Positions 28,825-36,695 of a stretch of DNA of 64,000 nt are shown in pieces (position 1 is the stretch's first letter; each line of letters begins with the position of its first letter). Origin of the DNA: CAVTYH01 sp963738835 (lineage in GTDB: Bacteria; Planctomycetota; Planctomycetia; Pirellulales; JADZDJ01); NCBI GenBank assembly GCA_963738835.1, contig CAVTYH010000001.1, positions 372,001-436,000 on the forward strand, given 5' to 3'. A program made the position numbers and the translations under genes. The notes beneath the pieces were generated by a model. It was not told the DNA's origin and made no database searches. It saw only the letters and a list, made by a program, of their open reading frames with translations.

Positions 28825-31224
28825 ATGTGCAGTGAATCGATTGGGGGGACTTGGCTAGCTGCATTCACCGTTTGGTTGGCCGCCGGCGTCGCGTCCGCAG
28901 GCCAGCCGTACGGCCTTGAGCAGCGCGCGGCCATCGGCCTGTACATCAACGGCCAGCTTCCTGCGACGGCAATCTTGCAGACGGGAAATTGGAACGTTGT
29001 CGAGGCATTTCCCGGTCTGGGGTTCGACGACCCCACGGCACTGGTGCCCGAACCGCGCAGTAATCGCTTGTACGTTTCCAGTCGGCAGGGAAAAATTTTG
29101 GGCTTCGAGAATGATCCGGGCACTTCGACGAAATTTGAGTTTCTCGATCTGACCAACGTCACACAAGGCTGGGATGATTGCGGGCTGTTGGGGTTCGCGT
29201 TTCATCCCGAGTTCGGCCGGCCCGACTCGCCCAATCGCGGCTATGTGTACGTCTGGTACCACTACTCGCCGAAACCGGTGCCCGGTCCGCGCCGCCCGCC
29301 GGTGAATACGCCGGGCTATAACCGGTTGTCGCGGTTCACCGTGCCCGATGGTTCGCGCATTGCTGATCGAAAATCGGAGCAGGTGCTGATCAATCAGTTC
29401 GACCACAACCTGTGGCACGACGGCAGCGGCATGTTTTTCGGTCAGGACGGATTTCTGTATCTGGGCGTGAGCGACGAAGGCGATCAGTACGATACGTTTG
29501 AGAATTCGCAAACCATTCGCGGGAAGATTTTTTCGGGGGTGCTGCGGATTGATGTGGACCGAAATGCAGAGCGAAGCCATCCGATTCGCCGTCAGCCGCA
29601 GCCGGAAGAAAAACTGCCCGAGGGTTTCACCGAAAACAATTACACGGCGAACTATTTCATCCCCAACGACAACCCGTTTCTCGATCCCAGCGGCGGTGTG
29701 CTAGAAGAATTTTGGGCCGTGGGGCTGCGCAATCCGCACCGCATGACCCAGGATCCGGCGACCGGGCGCATTTGGGTAGGCGACATCGGCCAGGACAAGT
29801 GGGAGGAAATCGACATCCTCGAGCGGGGCGGCAATTACCAATGGGTGTACATGGAGGGCACTCACCCTTCAGTTTACAAAGGCGTGCAGAAGATGAAGCC
29901 GGCGCCGGCCGACTTCATTGGCGTCGAGAAGCCGCCGCTCTACGAATATGGCCACGGCACCGAGGGCAAGTGCGTCATTGGCGGTTATGTGTATCGCGGC
30001 CAGCGGCTGGCCGCGGAGCTGGAGGGCAAATACATCTTCGGCGACAACGGTTCGGGCCGGCTGTGGGCGCTGGCCTGGGATGGCAAGGGTGCGCCAACGG
30101 TCGAGTACCTGTGCAACATGCCGCCGGGGAGCAACTACACCGGGCTTTCGAGCTTTGGCGTCGATCAGAATGGCGAACTGCTCATCTGCAAGATGGGTCG
30201 GCCCTCGAAGATTTATAAGCTGGAGCGGGCCGACGAAAAGCGCGGACGAAGACGATCACCTTTGCAGCGCCGGAACGGATTTCTTGGATCGGGGCGTTCA
30301 GCGATTTGGCCACGCTGACTCCGATTCCTGGATTCATCTCTTACGATGTGAATTCGCCCTTGTGGTCCGACGGGGCGCTGCAAGCGCCGCTGGATTGCCG
30401 TGTCCAAGGACCAGCAAATTAAATTTGCATCGGCGGGCCAGTGGTCGTTTCCCGACGGCACGGTGTTTATCAAGCACTTCGACATGACAACGAATGAGGT
30501 GACCGGCGAAAAGCGGCGTTTGGAAACGCGCTTTCTGGTTCGTCAGGCGGGTGGCGGCGTGTACGGCGTTTCGTACCGGTGGCGACGCAACGACTCCGAT
30601 GCCGATTTGGTCTCTTCGCCGCAGACCGAGAAGATTGAAGTTACCACCGCTGACGGCATACGAAATCAAACATGGTACTATCCTGGCCCGCTCGATTGCC
30701 TGGTGTGTCATACTCCGAATGCCGGTGATGTGCTGGGCGTAAGTGCGCGGCAGCTCAACGGCAAATTCTTGTACGAAGAGAGCGGCGTGACCGACAATCA
30801 ACTGCGTACGTGGAACCACATCGGAATGTTTTCCCCGGCGCAGGAGGAAGAATCGCTGGCGAAACTGCCGGCACTGGTGCGCGTCAACGACAAGAATGCC
30901 TCCGTGGAGTTGCGAGTGCGATCGTATTTGGATGCCAACTGTGCCCAGTGCCACCGGCCCAACGGCGCGGCCGGTTACTTCGACGCCCGTTTTGACACGC
31001 CGCTGGCGGAGCAGGGTCTCATCAATGGTCGCCTCGTGAAGACGATGGAGATTCCCGACGCCAAAGTGGTTTGCCCGGGCGACGTGGCGAAGTCGGTGGC
31101 TTATCAACGAGTTCACCTGCTGGGCCCGCTGCAGATGCCGCCGTTGGCGCGAAACGTTGAAGACCACGATGCGCTCGATGCGCTTCGCGAATGGATTGAG
31201 AGTTTGCCACTGGCGACGAAGTGA
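28825..31224 (+). CDS. PQQ-dependent sugar dehydrogenase fused to cytochrome c, two frameshifts
   Basis: The N-terminal part is a six-bladed beta-propeller of the glucose/sorbosone dehydrogenase type: FPGLGFDDPTALVPEP, GLLGFAFHPEFG, GLRNPHRMTQDPATGRIWVGDIGQ and GTEGKCVIGGYVYRG. It is preceded by a signal-like segment ending AGVASAG. Near 30240 and 30385 the frame shifts; rejoining gives ITFAAPERISWIGAFSDLAT, PLWSDGA and KRRWIAVSKDQQIKF. A cytochrome-like domain follows with two haem-type motifs, CLVCH and CAQCH. The enzyme would oxidise a sugar in the periplasm and pass electrons to its own haem domain. The start is uncertain (28762 or 28825). About 800 aa once rejoined. Confidence 0.75.
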
Positions 31225-31246
31225 GAGAGGGCAGTTCGGGTGCCAT

Positions 31247-31268
31247 TGCCCACGGCTCGGCGTGGGCA
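31247..31268. repeat. Palindrome TGCCCAC/GTGGGCA
   Basis: A 7-bp stem, TGCCCAC (31247-31253) and GTGGGCA (31262-31268), lies just beyond the stop of the sugar dehydrogenase, so it may also help terminate transcription. No T-run follows. The remaining bases to 31356 show nothing clear. Confidence 0.4.
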
Positions 31269-31356
31269 TGAGCGTGACGCCGAGCTCCGGATCACATGGC
31301 CGCTCAAAGCAGCCGCCACGGCACCTGCGTCTGTTTTTGTACCGCACGAAGAATTC

Positions 31357-31393
31357 AAAAAAAGACCCAGCTCGACGTTGGAATCGAGCTGGG
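31357..31393 (-). terminator. Intrinsic terminator of the small secreted protein gene
   Basis: On the minus strand a perfect 10-bp stem, CCCAGCTCGA pairing with TCGAGCTGGG (31393-31366) around an 8-nt loop, is followed by TC and seven T (31363-31357). This is a textbook rho-independent terminator, placed about 30 nt after the stop of the gene ending at 31425. It is the clearest terminator in the window. Confidence 0.85.
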
Positions 31394-31424
31394 ATCGTCG
31401 GACGAACTACCGCAGAGGTGCGTC

Positions 31425-31867
31425 TTAGGCGCCGTATCGGTGAGCGTCGCTCTTGGGCAGCAAGTACAGCGGTGTCGAAGAGGAACGGCTCGGAGCGGAA
31501 TAGCGGATCGCGGGGGCAGGCTCCACCGAGTAGCTGCGCGTCGCGGTGGAATCTTTCTTCGCGGTCAAGGGAGCTTTCGCTGTCGCAGCCTTATCGGTTG
31601 CGGCGGCATTATTGGCACAATGATTGACTGCAGCCGGGGCGGCTGGTTCCACCGATAAGGCACGGCGTTCAACGGTCGCCGGCGTTTGCGAGACTGGAGC
31701 CCGCGCCATCATCGGCACCCGGGCGGTGGTCGAGAGAGTCAGCCCATTACCGCTAAAGTCGCCGCGCATTTTGCGCCGGCATCGGCAATGGCCCAAGCGC
31801 TGGTTGTGGCCAACAACACTGCACCAGCAGCAACGCAAGACAGAAGTTTTTTCGAGGCAGGACTCAT
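31425..31867 (-). CDS. Small secreted protein, one frameshift
   Basis: A strong GGAGG ribosome-binding site precedes the ATG at 31867. The N-terminus, MSPASKKLLSCVAAGAVLLA, is a signal peptide ending TTSAWA. The first frame stops soon after; dropping or adding a base near 31775 joins IADAGAK to MRGDFSGNGLTLSTTARVP. The rest is Ala/Thr/Ser-rich with YSVEPAP and ends SDAHRYGA. The mature protein is about 120 aa, basic and low-complexity. I recognise no domain. A strong ribosome site and a canonical terminator suggest high expression. The frame break is probably a sequence error. Confidence 0.6.
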
Positions 31868-32214
31868 AAAGCACCTCCAGAAAGGAAAAAGGTATTCGGG
31901 GTCGTGTCCGCGTTTCCACTCTCTGAACTATTGGATGCTGACTGGCGGCGATTTCTTCTGGCGTTCTGCTAATTCGCAAAAAAATATTTTTGCTGCCAAA
32001 GAAGAACCGCGAAAAATATTGCCGCGTAGCATTTTGCGAGAAGAAACTCTCCCTGCACTGCATCTAATGAAGTGACCGCACATGTCGCGTGGCCGGCCGC
32101 GGCTGAAGCGCTAGGATTGATCGATGCCTGTCCAGCCACGGCCGAATGGGCTATTGCGCCACAGAGAATGGTGCGCGGCATGTCGCGATGAAAACCGCAA
32201 CCGTGGGTACCGAT
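31868..32214. other. Divergent intergenic region with AT-rich inverted repeat
   Basis: This 347-nt spacer separates the small secreted gene (minus) from the anti-sigma-like gene (plus). An AT-rich near-palindrome, GCAAAAA...TTTTTGC, lies near 31976-31993, with a second AAAAATATT at about 32013. This could be a promoter or protein-binding region for the minus gene. No open frame in it looks coding. Confidence 0.35.
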
Positions 32215-33051
32215 ATGAACTGCTCTGACGTGTATAAACAATTGTCGGCATATTTCGATGGCGAGCTGCCATTGGCCGAGCGACCGCAGATGGCCGCCCA
32301 TCTTTCTTCTTGCTCTGAGTGCAATGCGCGTTTGGGGCAATTCGAAACGCTTTCCACTATGGCGAAACGGTTGCCCGAACCGGCGGCGCCGAATTTTTGG
32401 GCGTCGATTGAACGCGAGCTCGGCAACATGCCAAGCCCCGCTCCGAATCCGGCAACGATCGGCATTGAATGGCGGAGGCGTTTGCAACGACGAGTGCTGG
32501 CCGTCGCGGGGGTGGCGGCGGCGTTAATTCTGGCCGCGGTTTTGTCGTACCCCTACCTGCAATCGCCCAAAAAAAGTGCGGAAATGGCGATGAATTTGAC
32601 CGGCTATATCGAGGCGTTTCACAAGGACCCTGAACAAGCGCAGCAGTCGCTGCTGGCCAAATACAAAAGCCAAGCGGTACAGCCGGATGAGGTTGTCACG
32701 CTGATCCATTACAAGCTGCTGGCGCCGGAAAAATTGCCTTCCGGTTTGACGCGCACGGCAATGTATGAAATCGACATGCCCTGTTGCAAATGCGTGGAGT
32801 CGGTATATCGGCGTGCCGATGGTCGCATGCTGGCGGTCTTCGAACATGCCGACAAAGAGCCGGCCTCGTTTGGAGACCGACCTACGGTCAACGCTCAGTG
32901 CCACGGCAAAGATGTGGGGCTAGTACATTGCGACGGCCAGTTGTGCGCCAACTGGAAGGAACAAGAGCGATTTGTCACCGTCATCGGCGCGAACGAACTT
33001 GCCGAAGTGGACGAAATCGTGGCCGCCTTCGAGCCCGCAATGCGGATGTGA
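32215..33051 (+). CDS. Anti-sigma factor-like protein with zf-HC2 zinc finger
   Basis: The start MNCSDVYKQLSAYFDGELPL leads into a zf-HC2/ZAS motif with His 29, Cys 33 and Cys 36 (HLSSCSEC), the zinc-binding anti-sigma domain. A transmembrane helix follows at about residues 93-110 (LAVAGVAAALILAAVLSYPY). The remaining part is periplasmic and has further Cys (MPCCKCVES) and a C-terminal CHGKDVGLVHCDGQLC. It would hold an ECF sigma factor at the membrane. The nearest ECF sigma gene is about 1.4 kb downstream and not adjacent, so pairing is unproven. The ATG at 32188 is an alternative start. Confidence 0.75.
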   Translation: MNCSDVYKQLSAYFDGELPLAERPQMAAHLSSCSECNARLGQFETLSTMAKRLPEPAAPNFWASIERELGNMPSPAPNPATIGIEWRRRLQRRVLAVAGVAAALILAAVLSYPYLQSPKKSAEMAMNLTGYIEAFHKDPEQAQQSLLAKYKSQAVQPDEVVTLIHYKLLAPEKLPSGLTRTAMYEIDMPCCKCVESVYRRADGRMLAVFEHADKEPASFGDRPTVNAQCHGKDVGLVHCDGQLCANWKEQERFVTVIGANELAEVDEIVAAFEPAMRM

Positions 33052-33295
33052 ATCGCCGATCGTGCAAGGAACCATGCAGCGCAGGCTTTTTGCACGCCAT
33101 GCCGCGGATTTGTGCGGGCGGCTTCCTCTTACCGAGTGTGGCGCAACCCGACTCGATCGGCCCTAAAACCAAACGACGACACGATTTAGCAATGCGCGAG
33201 CCGGGGTCTTAAGCTTCAAATTTCCAATCTCGGAACGGCAAATGCAAAAGGGAGGCAAGTCTTAAATCCGCTTTTGCTCCACGCTGCAACCCAAC

Positions 33296-34163
33296 ATGTC
33301 GCCAGTCGATTTTGCTCGATCATTGCTGAGCATCGCACTGGCAGTGGGCTCTGTCGCCACGGGTTCGATTCGCGCGGCCGAAAGAGCTCTGCGCAGACGA
33401 TTCTCGCGCGGCGTGCTATTGGAAGCACGCTCAATCCGCGAATTTTTCAATTTGCTGCCCTCAAGATGTCGACGCCCAGGAAATTGTGAAGACTTGTGAA
33501 GCGTGGCGAACCAAGCTGATTGGCTACTGGCTAGGATCAGAAGCTGCGGATGTAGCGTGGCCGACGCGCTGCTACGTCGTGTTGCACCCGGACTTGGCCA
33601 GTTATGTGTGGGCGATGGGACGCGGTGCCGAGCAGACCTATGGTTGCACTACGCTAAAAGAGTTGGATGGCAAGCTCAGTCGCCGGATCGATGTGCGTCT
33701 GGACCGCGACGATGCAATCCGCCGAGTGCTGCCGCACGAAATGACGCATGTGATTTTAGCTCAAATCATTTCTCGCTCGAAAACGCCACGCTGGGCCGAT
33801 GAAGGCATGGCGATGTTGGCCGACTTGCCTTTGAAACAATCGCTGCACGAGCACGATTTTACCACCGGCTTGCGAAGCGGAAACAGTTTTCGTTTAGTGA
33901 CGCTGCTTGGCAGCAGCGAATATCCGAACCACGATGTGGAAATCTTCTACGGCGAGAGCTTGTCGTTGACACGCTTTCTGGTCGATCGCGATTCGCCGGC
34001 AGCGTTTTTGGACTTCATCCAGCATGCGGCCGATGTGGGCTATGATGCCGCTCTGCGCGATAACTATCGCATCCACGATGTCGCGGAACTGGAAAAAATC
34101 TGGCTTAAAAACCAGCGTGGCTTAACGCAGCCGGCCGATCGTTTCGGAATTGCGGCACGGTAG
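33296..34163 (+). CDS. Exported gluzincin metallopeptidase (MA-like), frameshifted
   Basis: The first frame gives a signal peptide (MSPVDFARSLLSIALAVGSV). The second frame, open from before 33420, reads QSANFSICCPQDVDAQEIVK and then WRTKLIGYWLG. The catalytic HEMTH (33735-33749) lies in LPHEMTHVILAQ, and the third zinc ligand is probably the Glu of WADEGMAML. This is the peptidase MA-like (DUF1570-type) pattern. The substrate is unknown. At least one indel between about 33390 and 33420 separates the signal peptide from the rest. The enzyme would act outside the cytoplasm. Confidence 0.65.
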
Positions 34164-34222
34164 GGTGCAGTCTGTGAGCTGCCACATTTCCATTGAAGCT
34201 GTCAAATTGGTGGACTCAGGCG

Positions 34223-34336
34223 TTAAAACCCGGCCAGCAGCGATTTGAATGCAGCCAACAGATTGACTTGGTCGATTTTCTCCTGTAGGCTATCAGGGTC
34301 GATTTGCTCGTGATGGGCAAATTCAGAGAGCTTCAT
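34223..34336 (-). CDS. Possible 37-aa small protein
   Basis: A short frame from ATG 34336 to TAA 34223 encodes MKLSEFAHHEQIDPDSLQEK and ends KSLLAGF. It is acidic and helix-forming. No clear ribosome-binding site is seen (GGGGCC lies upstream). It fills the 308-nt spacer between the metallopeptidase and the sigma factor, which otherwise looks empty. It could be a real small protein or a relic. Low certainty. Confidence 0.3.
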   Translation of the reverse strand: MKLSEFAHHEQIDPDSLQEKIDQVNLLAAFKSLLAGF

Positions 34337-34471
34337 ACAGGCCCCTGGCGTTCGGCGTCACGCGGGTTTTCTTTTTGGCCACGCTGGCCAACTTGCAACG
34401 CACGAGCTGAATCTAGCCAATGAAATCGCGCACTAACCCGATTTGCGACGGTTATTGGCTAGCCGAAACCA

Positions 34472-35069
34472 ATGACGGCGGCATTTAATAATCTGCGGCT
34501 GATAGACGATTCATCCGACGAGCCGATACCCGATTTTTCGGAGTTGCTCGACGGCTGCCTTCGCGGCGATCCGCGCTGCCAACGCGAACTTTACGAACGT
34601 TCTCACCAGCAAGCGTATCGCCTGGCGGTGCGGATGGTAGGTAGGCCGGCAAGATGCCGCCGACGTCTGCCAACTCGTGTATCTCAAAGTCTTTCAGTCG
34701 GTCGAGCAGTTTGCCGGCCGATCGAATTTCACAACCTGGCTGTATCGCATCACGGTGAACGAATGCTTGCAGCACCGTCGCAGACGCGGCAGCCATCCGG
34801 CAGTGCATTTGGCCGACTACGAACCGCCCGACCCCCACAAGCCGGCGACGCAGCGCGTTGCCGATCACGAACTGCTGGAGGCCGCTCTTGCGCGGATCGA
34901 TCCTGAGCTGCACGGCTTGTTCCTTCTGCGTGAGGTCGAGGAATTATCGTACAGCGAGTTGGCGAACGTCATGCGGCTTTCCGAAGGAACCGTGGCTTCG
35001 CGGTTGAACCGGGCGCGCCAGCAGCTTCACAAGATATTGGAGGCCATGACGACAGAGCGCCCTGGCTAA
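34472..35069 (+). CDS. ECF-type RNA polymerase sigma factor, one 4-bp duplication
   Basis: Region 2 begins with GDPRCQRELYERSHQQAYRL. After VRMVG the frame is lost at a tandem GTAG-GTAG (34637-34644). Removing one copy gives VGRQDAADVCQLVYLKVFQS, the exact sigma region 2 sequence, then FTTWLYRITVNECLQHRRR. Region 4 follows: LLREVEELSYSELANVMR and LSEGTVASRLNRARQQL, a helix-turn-helix. It directs RNA polymerase to a set of stress or envelope genes. About 197 aa once rejoined, normal for the class. A cognate anti-sigma may be the zf-HC2 protein at 32215. Confidence 0.85.
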
Positions 35070-35091
35070 GACGTTGTTGCTGGTTGCCGGC

Positions 35092-36600
35092 TCAGCTTGC
35101 CTTAATCAACCGTGGCACCAAATCGTTATCGCCGCCGACGTCGGTTAGGCGTTGTTGGCGGCCGTTGTAGAGGTAGGTGAGTTGGCGGTGGTCGAGGCCC
35201 AGGAGCGAAAGAATGGTGGCGTGGGCGTCGTGCATGTGGACTTTGTCTTCGACGGCCCGCAGGCCGATTTCGTCGGTGGCGCCGATGATTTTTCCGCCGA
35301 CGATGCCGCCGCCGGCCATCCACATGGTGAAGCCATTGGGGTTGTGGTCGCGGCCTTGGCCGCCCTGCGAAGTGGGCGTGCGGCCGAACTCGCCGGACCA
35401 GACCACCAAAGTTTCTTCGAGCAAGCCGCGATCGGAAAGGTCTTGCAGCAGCGCGGCCACGGGCTGCTCGGTCTTGCCGCACTGGCGGAGCGTGCCTTTG
35501 TAGGCATCGTCGTGGTGATCCCAATCTTTGCTGTCGCCGCTGCCGGAGATGACTTGCACGAAGCGCACGCCGCGTTCGACCAGCCGGCGGGCGATGAGGC
35601 AGCGGGTGCCGAAATCGCGCGTGACTGCTTTATCGATGCCGTACAGCTTGTGCGTGTCTTCGGTCTCTTTGTTGATATCGACCGCTTCCGGCGCAGCGGC
35701 CTGCATGCGGAAGGCCAGCTCGTAACTGGCGATGCGCGAATCGAGTTCTTGCGTGGCGGAAGGCGTATTCTGGCTGTGGCGTTCGTTGAGCCATTGGCTG
35801 AGGTCGAGAATTTTTCGCTGGCTGTGTTCCGACATGCCGGCTTGGCGATCGAGATACAAAATGGGCGTGCCGCGCGATTGCACGGGCGAGCCTTGATAAA
35901 TGGCCGGCAAGAAACCGTTACCCCAACAGGGCGTGCCCCCTTTCAGTTTGCCGTCGGGCTCGGCCAGCACGACCATCGCCGGCAGATTTTCCGAGACGGA
36001 GCCCAGGCCGTAGGTGATCCACGCACCGACGCTGGGGAAGCCCATCCGCGATTGGCCGGTGGTCAGCACGTATTGGGCCGGCGAGTGATTGAAGGCATCG
36101 TGCCAGCAACTGCGGATGATGGCGAGCTTGTCGGCCTGCTGCTGCAAAAACGGAAACGCTTCGGAAATGGGAATGCCCGATTGGCCGCACTCTTTGAATT
36201 TGAGCTTGCAGCCCAAGAGCGGCTGCTTGGTGACATCGGTGAATTGGGCCGGAATTTTGCCGAAGCTGGCGGGCATTTTCTGGCCGGCCAGTTTGTTGAG
36301 TTCCGGCTTGGGGTCGAAGGTTTCCATCTGGCTGGGGCCGCCGGCCATCATCAGAAAGATGACGCTCTTGGCTTTGGCCGCGAAGTGCGGCGGCTTGGCG
36401 GCCAGCGGATTGACGAAGTGCGATTCGGCCGCGGCCAGTGCGGGATCGACAGGAGTGGCAGTCGTTTCCGCGCGGAGCAAATCCAACCGGTTTTCGCGCT
36501 GCAAAAGGTCGAGCACGGCCCACGCCCCCATGCCGCAACCGATTTGGGTGATCCAATGCCGCCGGGAAATTTCGTTCGTGCTAGTGTGTTGATCGCACAT
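35092..36600 (-). CDS. DUF1501 domain protein (Tat-exported, sulfatase-like fold)
   Basis: The N-terminus holds a twin-Arg motif, SRRHWITQIGCGMGAWAV. The DUF1501 body follows: SVIFLMMAGGPSQMETFDPKP near residue 85, SEAFPFLQQQADKLAIIRS, TDEIGLRAVEDKVHMHDAHA and ATILSLLGLDHRQLTYLYNG at the end. The family has an alkaline-phosphatase/sulfatase-like fold and is very abundant in planctomycetes, almost always paired with a DUF1549/DUF1553 gene, as here. Its substrate is unknown. At 502 aa it is full length. It lies 95 nt downstream of its partner. Confidence 0.92.
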   Translation of the reverse strand: MCDQHTSTNEISRRHWITQIGCGMGAWAVLDLLQRENRLDLLRAETTATPVDPALAAAESHFVNPLAAKPPHFAAKAKSVIFLMMAGGPSQMETFDPKPELNKLAGQKMPASFGKIPAQFTDVTKQPLLGCKLKFKECGQSGIPISEAFPFLQQQADKLAIIRSCWHDAFNHSPAQYVLTTGQSRMGFPSVGAWITYGLGSVSENLPAMVVLAEPDGKLKGGTPCWGNGFLPAIYQGSPVQSRGTPILYLDRQAGMSEHSQRKILDLSQWLNERHSQNTPSATQELDSRIASYELAFRMQAAAPEAVDINKETEDTHKLYGIDKAVTRDFGTRCLIARRLVERGVRFVQVISGSGDSKDWDHHDDAYKGTLRQCGKTEQPVAALLQDLSDRGLLEETLVVWSGEFGRTPTSQGGQGRDHNPNGFTMWMAGGGIVGGKIIGATDEIGLRAVEDKVHMHDAHATILSLLGLDHRQLTYLYNGRQQRLTDVGGDNDLVPRLIKAS

Positions 36601-36617
36601 GGGAATTTTATCTCTTT

Positions 36618-36645
36618 GCGTGTAGCGGCCGGGCTCGGCCCGGCG
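36618..36645. repeat. 28-bp repeat, inverted copy 1 (flanks DUF1549/1553 gene)
   Basis: This 28-base sequence starts GCGTGTAGCGG and ends CGGCCCGGCG. It contains the palindrome GCCGGGC-TCG-GCCCGGC. Its exact reverse complement lies at 39854-39881, on the other side of the DUF1549/1553 gene. It is followed here by GCGGAG-TAAA-CTCCGC, another small hairpin. Confidence 0.75.
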
Positions 36646-36695
36646 AGTGGAAGCGCGGAGTAAACTCCGCCCCTACACAAACGTTAAAATGAAAC

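Noticed and set aside
35152..36663. 503-aa plus-strand frame opposite the DUF1501 gene
   Set aside because: It is the antisense shadow of a recognised family; its sequence has no domain and reflects the GC-rich third positions of the real gene.
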